Below are positions 33,370 through 45,200 of a stretch of 64,000 bases of DNA, one piece after another. Position 1 is the stretch's first letter, and each line of letters starts with the position of its first letter. Made by a program: the position numbers and the translations under genes. The notes below the pieces were generated by a model. It did no database searches, was not told the DNA's origin, and saw only the letters and a program-made list of their open reading frames with translations. Origin of the DNA: Asterias rubens (Eukaryota > Echinodermata > Asteroidea > Forcipulatida > Asteriidae); contig NC_047067.1 in assembly GCF_902459465.1 (NCBI RefSeq), positions 17,049,680 through 17,113,679 of the forward strand, read 5' to 3'.

Positions 33370-33879
33370 TAACTGCACTTGACACCTCCAATGTTTTTAA
33401 AAGAGTGCCTTCCAATGATTCACACTCGACACGGAGAAGCTTCATAAATTACAACGCTAAAGCTTTTTCTAACATTTTGAGTGTTTTCAGGCCCTATTAT
33501 TTGCATTGGACTGTATGTACATTAAAAACCATCAAAAAAAGATTGTGTGGTTTTGCTTGCACTTGGCTACATGCATGATTTCACTCTTCCCTCTACAAAC
33601 AGCAAAAAGGTTTTATTCACATGCTTGCCACTGCCTACCATATACCCCAGGCATGTAACACTCAGTCTCAGTTGTTGCCAAGTAATACTCGGTAAATCTA
33701 ACTGAATCCTCCTGCTGGTTGAGGGGAAAGTGAATTGTGGTAACTAGTTTTTAACGGATTAAAGTGCCACCATTTTTAATAAAATATTATAAAAAATGTA
33801 TGTTTCGGTAACTCGTGCTACACCATATCTTAAGTATCTGAAAGTAAGCGATGAAAGGAAAAGTTGGGGGCGCTGGTTA

Positions 33880-34560
33880 ATATTTGACGGATAGTTCTTG
33901 TAATCAGGGGGACATGTCCCCCCCGTAACTTTTGAAGGGTGGGGTACACAATATGAAGTAGCCCCCACCATGTTTTTGACCTCCTTTATCATGAAGCCCA
34001 AGTATTTCACTCAAACCCTGTGTCCCGCCGTGGGCATTAATCCTGTGGCAACGGATGAACCACTTTTCCCCCCACCCCCCTCAAAATTGGCCTAAGATTG
34101 CACCACAGCATCTAAAATGCAAAATTTTCCTGGGCCCTTAAGCAGACCTGGACCCCAGGCCGAGAAGGCTTCTCAACCGAATGCTCCATCAATGAGATTT
34201 GCAACCCCCCCCCCCCTTAAAAGAGTGAGAGGGACGTGTCACCCATCCCCCCATTTTTTAAGGGTGGGGAAACCACATCAAATGTCCCCTGTATCTTTGA
34301 CCACCTTTATCATGAACCTCAAGTATTGCACTGTGTAAGACCATACCCTCTGTCCCGTTATGAGCATCAATCTATAGTAAAGGGGGTGACGGACACAGCC
34401 CTGACTTTTTGAGGGGGGGACATCAAATATCCCTCCATGTTCATGAGGCTCAAGTTTTGCACTGTGTAAGACCAAACCCCGTGTCCTGTTGTTGCAATCA
34501 ATCCAAGGGGGAGGGAGGGGGGTACAATGTACCCCCAGTTTTGGTTAACTCGTGTGTCGT
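33880..34560. repeat. Intergenic low-complexity and duplicated stretch
   Basis: Three diverged versions of a segment with GTAAGACCA(A/T)ACCC and TGTCC(C/T)GTT...ATCAAT next to C- or G-rich runs (34000-34070, 34320-34400, 34460-34520). No gene seen. Confidence 0.45.
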
Positions 34561-34967
34561 ATAAGGGCACCTATGTGGGTGTCATGTCCATACTTTTAAG
34601 TTCTCTTGTAGTTACTGTATGTTTACTTTACGGTGACGCGCCGTCTCTGTCCGTCATTGTTGTTCTGCGGCCTCTTTGGCTAGTCGAGCCAAATGGGTCA
34701 TGTTTCACCCAGGTAACTTCGCACCTAAGGCTGTTTTTAAACTCCATTTGACACCATTTTCATTGAGGTGTTTCTGAGATTGTTTTCTTTTTCCAGAAAC
34801 CTTGCGTGCAATTATTGCAAACAATCAACTATACATACCCTTTTTTTGTTCATTTGTTTTTATGAAAGTTCAAGTATTTCCTAAATCCAAAGGGCCCAAA
34901 TTCTACTGCTCAAAATTTTAAGGCTTACTGTATTGTTTTCGTCCGTCATTAAACCTCTACATGGCCT

Positions 34968-35520
34968 GAGATTGCACCACAGAGCATCTAGCATGCAAAA
35001 TGTCCCAGGCCCAGACCCATGCCGTAAAGGTTTCACACTCGCATGCTCACTCTTTGACAGATTTGCCCCCTAAAACTTGTGTCATAGATCCGCACCTGAA
35101 GATGCTATTAACCACCAAGGTCCTAACTGCTGCTCACATTTTAAAGGCTTTATGTTCCGTTTCATTTTTCATGACTCTTATTGGCCTAAGATTGCACCAC
35201 AGAGCATCTAAAATGCAAAATTTGCCAGGGCCCTTCAGCGGGCCCGGACCCATGCCGTAAAGGCTTCACACTCGCATGCTCACTCTTTGACAGATTTGCC
35301 CCCTAAAACTGGTGTCATAGATCTGCAACTGAAGATGCTGTTAACCCAAAAGGTTTTACTGCTGCTCACATTTTAAAGGCTTAATGTTCCGTTTCATTTT
35401 TCATGACACTTATTGGCCTTAGATGGCACCACAGAGCATCTAAAATGCAAAATTTTCCCAGGCCCTGATGTGGGCCCGGATCTTTCAAGACGGATTCACG
35501 CCCATGCTCAATGTTTCTTT
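34968..35520 (+). repeat. Diverged ~220-bp tandem repeat, about 2.5 units
   Basis: Each unit begins near GATTGCACCACAGAGCATCT, then ATGCAAAATTT and TTTGCCCCCTAAAACT. Starts at 34968, 35184 and 35412, with a related stray piece at 34089. Lies 3' of CDC6. Confidence 0.65.
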
Positions 35521-35891
35521 CAGTATACTCTGATCCTCATCAAAACCTAACTATTGTTTTCTTATTGCTTGGAAAGATCTGCACATACATGTAATCCCAA
35601 TAGTTTGTTTAACGTCAAAAGATAATAAGTATTTAAACACCAATTTGTTCATTCAATGAATTGTTTATTTAAAATTACATATTAAAAATTGAAGAAATTA
35701 TAATTGACATTCTTAAGTTTTATTTAAAATAAAAATACATAAAAATAGTACACACATTGACATTTTGTGAGAAAAATTGTAAGAAGAGCGGTTTTTAACT
35801 GCAAAAATATAGGTAGGCTGAAGGCAACTGTAACATTTTCATGAAAGTGTTTAATAAATTCAAATTTACTGATGTGAGATTATTATGCAAT

Positions 35892-35897
35892 TTTATT
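35892..35897 (-). terminator. Candidate poly(A) signal for CDC6
   Basis: AATAAA on the - strand about 300 bp beyond the CDC6 stop. Another lies at 35664-35669, so the true 3' end is uncertain in this AT-rich stretch. Confidence 0.35.
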
Positions 35898-36192
35898 TGG
35901 AAAGTCATCCAAGTTTTACAATGTATAAATGCAGGATTGAGAGTCAATGACGTAAGAAGGTCTGAAAGGGTTCAAGCTTTTTGAAACAGTAACCAGCATG
36001 GCTTCCTTACATATTATATAGATCTTCAGAAAAGAAATCAGTCTGTTTTTCACCAGGCAGGCATAACAATGTCTAAATTCAAATAAAATTTTCATCCGTC
36101 TAATACAGTTCCAGTTTCACACCTTCAATTACATTTTTCGCTCAGGATTTTTGTTAAATGTTGAGAAAAAATCTATTTCTAAAGACAGAGTG

Positions 36193-36291
36193 TTATTTAT
36201 TTTTGGAGATGTGGCTTTGAAGAATTGAAGACAGTAAGACTTTATCTTGCAGAGCCTGTTCAACCTCCTTCTCGTTCAACTTTAGACAAAT
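36193..36291 (-). CDS. CDC6: CDC6 last coding exon
   Basis: Acceptor TTTCTTACAG, phase 0 in. Encodes ICLKLNEKEVEQALQDKVLL and ends at TAA (36195-36193); matches the family 'KIEEKEIEHALKDK-L' end. Confidence 0.94.
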   Translation of the reverse strand: MCLKLNEKEVEQALQDKVLLSSILQSHISKNK

Positions 36292-39200
36292 CTGTAAGAA
36301 AGCATACAACAATCCTTAACAATTGTGCCATCATTTTCAAAGCTAATTACCATGCAATCTTACAGTAAAGTTAGTGGATTTATCTCTTTTCCCATTAATA
36401 ATGCCTCATTCATTTTTGGAGCAGGAAATTTACTTGAGGATAGGCTTAGTAATACACAAACGATGTTGCAAGGCAACATTTGAGTCCTTGACAAAAGGAT
36501 TTTGAACAAGGATGTCAGTTTGATGCAAGTTTGTGTTTTTCCCCCTGGCAAGATGAAGTGTTTTCTCAATTGATTCAGCACACAATGGAGATCAATCCTG
36601 TGCCTTTCGACTATTGGGAACATTGAGATGACTTTGTGACAGTCAATTGTGCTTTCTAACAACTCACACTTAAAGGTCTGGATACTATTGGTAATTACTC
36701 AAAATAATTATTAGCATAAAACCTTACTTGGCAACAAGCAATGGAGAGCTGTTGATAGAACAAAACATTGTGAGCAATGGCAGAGATGCCAACATTGAAT
36801 TTTAAAAAAGAGTAGCATCTCCCAAATGTTAAGGGCGAGCGCAGCTTGGGCTCCCTAAACCGATCTTTCTTTTACTCTCTACAATGCTAATTAGCTCATT
36901 TTCAGGCATTGTTGTGAAATAACAATTCCCTGTATGCATCAACAGAACAGCTACAAATGTTTATAATGGCCAGTGAAAAAAAACTTGAAAAAAAAACCTG
37001 ATTTCCCTCATCTTCTGACTATGTTTCAAAAATAAATGTGACATAAAAAAGGGTGGCCTTACTTAAATGTAACATAAAAAAGGGTGGCCTTACTTAAATG
37101 TTTTTGTTTTAATGATCAGAAACGCCACAACAAGCTATTGAGAGAGAGAGAAAAAGAAAAAAAAAACGTGTCCGGATTTTGGGCAAAAAATACGTGTCCG
37201 TATTTTGGGCATTGTCTGGACATCGGCGCTACAATTACTGGTAGGAAAACATGGAAACTGTCTAGCTTAGACCTCACAGGCCACTCGGTTGAAGGTATTT
37301 TTGTTCAGAAGGTCTCCTTTTTTTGTCGCCATTATTTCGTACTTTTTTTGCCAAGCTTCGATGAAGTACATGTACAGACAGCGTGGGCACAATAATAGTG
37401 GATACATGAGGAATGAGGTTACTGTGACACGTTTAGCTCACACACAACCTCATTCCCCACGCACGTGTGCACTATTCCCCATCGTGTAATAGAGATCAAT
37501 GGGTACGATCTTGCAGCAATCACTAGCGTAAAAAATGCACACTCAGCCGGCCAGCCAGCGGGGAGGGCACGCATTAATCAATACATCGAGACACGTACAT
37601 TGTTCGAGTGAATTCGCCGCTATTATTCAACACTGCGTTCTAAAATAAAAAGTGTTTTTTTCTTTTCTGTTACAATTGTTTTGATATTTTTCTTAATTTT
37701 TATTTCCACTTAATAGTTCATTCGTTGCTTGCATGTATTGTACGATTTAATAAAATTATATTGGGCGGCTTGTTTAGCGTGTTTTATTGAGTATTATCGT
37801 AGCGTCGTAGTCACGGCTCGAAATCGTATTTGCTACGCCCAAATCGTGTATGTTGGTATCTCTGCAATGGCTCTTTCTGAAGTGACGTAGTTTTCAAGAA
37901 AGAAGTATTTTTTCACGAATTTGATTTTGAGACCTCAGATTTAGAAGTCTCAAAATCAAGTATCTGATCTGAAAGCACACAACTTCGTGTGTCAAGGGTG
38001 TTTTTTCTTTCAATCTATCTCGCAACTTCGACGACCAATTGGGCTCAATTTTCACAGGTTTGTTATTTTATGCATATGTTGAGATACACCAAGTGAGAAG
38101 ACTGGTCTTTGACAACTACCAATAGTGTCCCGTGTCTTTAATACATGGAATAAAAACCGAACACAATTGTCTTGAACCTTCAATACTTGTGAACATACCT
38201 TTGACTGTCTTGTCTCCTTGGAGGTCTTGAGCCCAATGAGTCCTCTACTCTCAACCAGTTGACATAATGAAAGGAACTCAGACTGCTCTACAGCTGGCAT
38301 CTGTCGATCCCTGCATAGTTTGCTGTACTTCTCATGACACTACGATTAAACAAACCACCGTTACTCTTACATCCATCATGATCAGCTTCTAACAATTGCT
38401 ACAATATTTCTGTACTCACAGTTGGGGCTTTTGCTTATTTTTGAATATTCAGCTGTTGAATAAATATACACTAAATAAAGCCAGCCGGATATGCATTTTT
38501 CCTTCAATGATCACAGGAACTGTTCTATGCCATTCTCTAGGAAATAAATGGTTTACTTTGTATGCCTAACCAGAGGACCTGGTTAGAACAGGAAAACAAA
38601 TGCTATCCCCAAGAAAGAGTATGAATTTTGTATTGTGTATTGTGCACAATCTTCCCCCGGAACAAATGTATTATTGCAAATGTGGGCCTATTTTCATAAC
38701 CACAAAATGCACTTAATCTGTTGCAGTATCTGTGTTAGTAAATCATTGATTCACAATTTCAATATGATTAACATTTTCAAGTCCAGAGAGCTGAGACCAG
38801 TGAGACCAGGGGTGGATTTCACAAAGAGTTAGGACTAGTCTAATCTCGAGTTAGGACCAGTTACTCGTCCTAACTTAGGACTATCAATGCAATTTGTATA
38901 TCTCCTAGGCTAACTCTTTGTGAGGTCGACCCCTGATGTCATTGACATTTGTGACTTGAGCCAGAGTCCAAGTCAGCAAAATTGTTACCGAGTTGGACTT
39001 GAGTACAACTCAAGAGTTTTACAACAGAGTACAGACACAAGAAAATACTCCAGTGAAATACAAGTTAAGTTCAAATTTGTGACTTTAATATGTCAGCAGA
39101 GCCCTGACATCGCTGAAAGCTTGAATGTGATTGAGATGAGGTTTCTTGCCATTCTAAAATACCCTGATGAGTTTGGTAGAGTGTCATGGCGGAATGGTTA

Positions 39201-42200
39201 AGAGCATCGAATTCAAGTTCTGGTGCTATTAAGTCACCGGAGTGGGGTTCGAACCCTGGTCGTGACACTTGTGTCCTTGAGCAAGATACTTTACTATAAT
39301 TGCTTCTCTTCACCCAGGGGTATAAATGGGTACCTGCGAGGGTAGAGGTTGATATTGTGTATGAAAAAGCCAGAAGCGCCTCGCCTTACAGGCAGCTCAG
39401 GGCTGTATACTCCCAAGGAGCTGAGAAACATTACAGGGATGTTATTGGCCCTATGACCAGCCGTCGATTTCACAAAGAGTTAGGACTCGTCTTATCTCGA
39501 GTTAGGATGAGTAACTCGTCCTAACTTAGGATTAATCTTAAGGTCTGCATGCTACAGTGCAGGGTTGGGACTCGTCCTAAGTCCTAAGATTAATCTTAAG
39601 TTAGGAAGAGTTTTGTGAAATCGACGGCAGGGCACTAATGTAAAGAGCATTGATAGGGTTATTGCGAAATGCGCTATATAAGAATTTGTTATTATTATTA
39701 TTATTAAAGCAATACACACAAGGTTTGAGGGTCAGGGAGGGTTGTTGACCTTACCTTGCCTAGTGTTATCTCCTTGAGCCGTCCACCTCGGACCATAAGA
39801 AGTACAGTGCATATCATTAACTTCTGCTGAAGAGGAAAGGTTGGTGCTTGGCTGGCACTGGTTACTAGGCGGGATCCATAAACCTCAGATATCACACTGG
39901 ATACCTGCTTTATTCCAACTTTCTTCACCGTCGGCAGATTAGTTTCTACCCCATGAGATTTCACTGTCAATAGAAAGATCATACTTTCAATAACAGAATT
40001 AGAAATGTTACCTTGTCGTGAACCAAAATCATTCAAACAAATTTGTCTCATGTTGGTGGTTTCCCTACGGTTTCTTCATTGTTATAGTTTTCTCAAATTG
40101 ATGGTGAAATACAAAAGTAAATGCCATATCATGCACATATTTGGAATTATTATAATGTGTCTTACATGTACTGTCTTAGAGTATTCTGAAATAGAACATG
40201 CTGGAGAACAAGGGTCATAATTTAGTCACCAAGAATTATATGAATAATATTACATGATAGACAAAGAGATGGTCACAAATCTTGCCCGGTACACTGTATG
40301 TCCAGTCCATTTGCTTTCATCACTTCTAAACTTCTTTTAATTTTGTTTGTTAAATTCAAAATCTAATCCCCCCAAAAAGAGTTACTATCCCGTCCAAGAG
40401 ATATAAATCATCAGCATGCCTGGATTGCCTGTAGGTGATATGTTCTTTTAAGAGTAATGCATTTTTTTCCCCTCAAGAATATCTCTACCGTCACAAAAAT
40501 AAATCCCACTTAAACATCATGGAGAACAGCATTGCAATGAACGACATTGCAATGTAGCACTCCTTTGTTGTTCTTTATACGACTTAGTGCCCTTTTTCTG
40601 CAAGAACTTGATTGCGTCAGTAACAAAATGTAAAAATCTACTTCAAGAATTTGGGTACTTTTTCAAAATGTCCACAGATTTACATTAAACTTACAGGGTT
40701 TGAAGATAATGATAGTAGAAAGCTTCCCTTCAAATATTACTTACTGAGATGCTGTAGTTTTTGAGAAATGAGTAAGACAAGTAACAAAATTATTTTTGTC
40801 TCAGTAGGAGTGTACCAGAACGTTAACGAAAGGACGTACGGAAACCTAAATAGGACGTATGGTAAATGCTCGGGCGTGTAACCAGAATTTTGATTGGTCA
40901 ATCGATACTCTTGCACCAGCAGCACTGCCTGTCCCCTCATTACTGGAACGTATGCAAATCTTTATGGTCCGAGAGGCGGTCTGAAGGGCGCACCATGACC
41001 ATGCCCAGATTAATCTGTAGCCCTATTGTCCAATTGTGGCACAGAAAGGATGGGCATACCTCCTGACAGAAGAGATAGAGACAGCTTAGAGCCCCGGCAC
41101 ATGTAACCGCATGAAGTTGTTCAACCCCAATTTCATTTATTGAGTGAAGTGTGGAATCTCATGAGTCGTTTTCACTCTATAGTTATTCCCAGGAAATTCC
41201 CGGGAACCTTTGGTCGATCTTTTTAAACTACTAAGAAAAGCCCTTTTCACACCATAAGTATTTCCTTGGGGTTGATCGTAAGTGTGAAACGGCCGTGCAT
41301 ATTCCTTTGAAATAGTACTCCCGGAAGTTACCTATATAATTTGGGATAGTGAGAACGGTTGCTGTGGTGACGGTGGGGTTAAAAACTCCAGGGATTTTCC
41401 CGGGAGTTTCTGAAAAATTAGTGCCGCCAATCGCCTGCAATGCTAAAAGGGGGGGGGGGGGCAATTTTAAGCCATTTTGGTCCATTTCGCCCTGTTTTAT
41501 TTGTTTATTTATGTATTGTTGGTGAGCTTGTTAAAGACACTGTACACGTTTAGTAAATAATCAAAATATAAATTAGCATATAAATTTACTTGGTAACGAG
41601 CAAAGGAGAGCTGTTGATAGTATAAAACATTGCGAGAGATGATTACCGCTGAAGTAACACGGTTTTTGAGAAAGAGGTAAATTCTTACTAAAATTTGCAA
41701 AGACTTCTGACCAGAAACCTTTTATTACTATCTGAAAGCACACTAATGTACAACAAGGGTGTTTTTTCTTTCAGCTTTTTCTTGTCATCAATGACCAATC
41801 GAGTCAAAATGTTCACACAGGCTTGTTATTTTATGCATATGTTGGGATACACCAAGTGAGAATACTGGTCATTGACAAATTACCAAACGTGTTCAATGCC
41901 TTTAACTATTTAGGGTAGAATTCTGTAGCCCCCCCCCCCCATCTTTTATGCTTTGTGTGAATTTTTTAGTTTTGTGTTAATTTATTGTTACATTAATTTC
42001 TTCATGTGTGTCCCTCGAGTAAATTAATGTATACCCCACATAAGCTTGGGCGATATCAATTTATTTTATTCACGATATATCGCCGACAATATATCGCGAT
42101 ATTCGATATAATCGCGAATAATTAAATTTGACATCATCAGTCTTCAAACTCCAAGTGAAAGTTGTAGAAGAGACAGTCATAGCATAAGAGAGGTGTTCTA

Positions 42201-45200
42201 ATGACCTATTCTTCTGGTTTTACTCCAAACCTATGGGGTGCAAGATGTCTAAGCTAGCAAATACATCGCGATGTTTAATCGATATTATCACGATATATCG
42301 CGATATATCGCTATATTTCGATTAAAACCAAATCCATCCGATATCGAAATCGTTTCCAAATTAATATCGCGACATTCGATAATATCGTGACATCGCCCAA
42401 GCTTAACCCCACATACACCCAACCCCCACTCAAGTATCTAAGGAGCTGAATGCACATTCCGATTTTCTCAGGGGAGTCAAGGGCTGTTTTAGAAACCAAA
42501 CTCGGATGTAAAATCTCCTCGAAATTGAATATTTGAAGTTGAAATTTAAACATTACTTCCCCGAGAAAACAAAACAAGGGTCACTATTAAGAGGCCACAT
42601 GCACGAAACAAAGACACATGGCTAAGTGGGGGAACATATTTCCCTTTGCCATTTGTTAACGCGTCCATGGAGCTATACCACCGGGATTAGGTTATTATTT
42701 AGAAAGAAAACCACATAGCGCAGCCCCCCCCCCAATTTACCCAAATGGGCGGTATGTGTAGTTCTGCGAGTGAATTATATTATCCAGTGCACTGTTCATT
42801 GCTCATTATTCAGAACTGGGCGTACGCCAAATGAAATAATTAGGTAACCATGTGACACCTACAGGCTTATCAGATGCGGCCTACTGCACACTCATGGACG
42901 AAATTTGTAGGTTTCCGTACGTCCTTTCGTTTACGTTCTGGTACATCCCTACTGAGACAACAAATTTTTAGCATGTAAAAATCCATTAACCAGTTATGAT
43001 ATCATACCATAAACATAGCATAACTGGTTAATACGTTTTTACATGCTAAAACTGAGACAGAGATTATTTGTTTTACCGTAATTTTCGGATTATAAACCGC
43101 GGTTTATATGTTGATTTTGACATTTTTTTGAACTCCTGCGGTTTATTCTCCGGGCGGCTTGTAAGCCGACGTATAAATATTTAAGAGAAAAACGGCATTT
43201 TTAAAAAGAAAGATCGTTTGTAAAATATTCTAAATAATGTTTTTTTTTTCTTAAACGAGAACAAAAACCTGCCTGTGTGATGACAAAAACCTGTTGAAAA
43301 TCCCACCACAATTGTATTCCATGTTTCCTTTGTAAAACGTTTAACAGCCGCCCTCAGCTAGCTAGCTCCCCCCGCTCAGCGCAACTCGGGTTAGACTAGA
43401 CTGGTGCCCGTCTATTTATCCTAGCGATCTCTACATGCTGGCGTCAGACATTCAAGCTATACTCGTGTCTCGGCGAAATAGACTCGTCCCCTGTCTATTT
43501 TTCCCACGATCTTTATATACTGACGTCAGACATCGGCTACACTCGTGTCAGCCAGCGGTTTCTTCAGCTCAACCACGCACACCGCAACAGCAGAATGGTG
43601 AATGGACGTACGCAAAGAGCTATGCCGCTCCGGGGGATCAAACAAAACGTTTCCAACCTGCCCTGATTGTTGAGTCCAGTAACATTGGGAATTTTATTTC
43701 CAGGCGGCGCAAATGCGAGGGCGTAGCGCAACCCGTCAGCGAACATCGCTCAGTACGGTGCAGCCAACATCTGTTGTGCAATCTTGAGATTGAGCAGCGC
43801 AATTAACAGATGTACATGTACATGTGCTTAATGTGCACGCTGCATGATACATTACTGCATACACACACGCTACGTCCGTCCGCCCGTCCGTCGTTGCAAT
43901 AATCTGTTGTGTGGATCCTCGTTGTGGGACTACAATAAAAGGGAGGGAGAAACACCGGCCAACCAAAAAAAAAAAAACCCCAAAAGAATGCTATCCTATA
44001 ATAGATCATTTCAATTACGATCAATAGTGTAAACTTTAATACATTTCCACTTTAATTACGACGCAACTCCACATTGCGGCCAACTATACAAGACTGAGTG
44101 ATGTGCCGCCCGCCTGTCACTGCACATCGCCACACGGGGACCGCAAACAAGCACGGCCCCTATGTGTTCACGCATGCGGTGATTGGCCGTTTGATGATTG
44201 GCCGTTGTTGATTGGCCGGTGATAGTTCCATTCATAAAATCTTGGCTAGACTTCGGACGGATCGAGTAGAGCGGCTGCCCATTGTACAACGGGGAGCTTG
44301 AACGTCTGACCCACGCTTTGAGGCTCGGGGCCCAGTCTAATCAAACGTGAACAACTTTTGTCAACAGAGGGCGATGCGATGCAGGGCAAAGTTCAACTAT
44401 TTCTCGGTGTGCGTTGTAGACCGATCTTTGATTCACGGAGATTGTTGCCAAAGAAGTTCACAAAACATATGGTCAACACAACCGATCATCAAATCGCAAA
44501 TTCTTGAAAAGGGTTGTTGATGGAAACAAAATATAACTCAGGACTGATAGTGTGAGATAAAAAATCACCCGTAACGCGGCAGGTTTGCGTACTTCACTTC
44601 CGTGTTTTGAGGTTAGTTTTTTCATGTCTTTTTTTTATTTTGATCGCGGTTTATACGCCGCGCGGCATATACGCCGACATCTAAATATTTTTTGTATATT
44701 TTGAGGAAGTGCGGTTTATACGCCGCGCGGTTTATAATCCGAAAATTACGGTACTCATTTCTCAAAAACTACAGCACCTCAGTAGGTTAAATTTCAAGGG
44801 AAGCTTTCTACCATCATTGTCTTCAAACTGTGTAAGTTGACTGAAATCTGTGGACATTGTGTTTTGTGTTAGGAAAAAGTACATAACGATTTTCATTGTG
44901 AGGTTTACCATACACATGTACATGTCACATGTATGCCTGCATCAATTAAACATGGCGATCTTACCTGGTGATCGACTACTGAACAATAGTTGACTTTTCA
45001 CATCACACTCTACAATCTCAACAGCACGCCTGGACATGAACAAGGAAAGCAAAAAATTAATCACTTTCTCTCTCGTTTGACCAATGCAGAGATGCCAACA
45101 TTGAATTGTAAAAAAGAGTAGCATCTCCCAAAAGTTAAGGGCGAGCGCAGCTTGGGCTCCCTAAACCGATCTTTCTATTACTCTCTACAATGCTAATTAG

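Larger units (their letters stand above)
40806..42952. mobile_element. 2.1-kb inverted-end element
   Basis: Ends TAGGAGTGTACCAGAACGTT and AACGTTCTGGTACATCCCTA-like (CGTTCTGGTACATCCCTA), with GAAAGGACGTACGGAAACC mirrored as GGTTTCCGTACGTCCTTTC. It contains a TTAA MITE and a hAT-like MITE but no recognised transposase. Confidence 0.7.
40645..44885. mobile_element. Hairpin MITE relative, opened by two large insertions
   Basis: Outer pieces at 40645-40800, 42953-43073 and 44754-44885 are collinear with the intact 433-bp element at 30710. The gaps between them are filled by elements at 40806-42952 and 43074-44753. All of it lies in the 4.8-kb CDC6 intron 39964-44964. Confidence 0.8.

Noticed and set aside
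39185-39270. tRNA-Leu/Ser gene
   Set aside because: It is followed at once by a SINE core and an (ATT)n tail, so it is the SINE head.
43435-43806. 123-residue open frame
   Set aside because: Lies inside a non-autonomous transposon, has no recognisable motif and no splice or start context.
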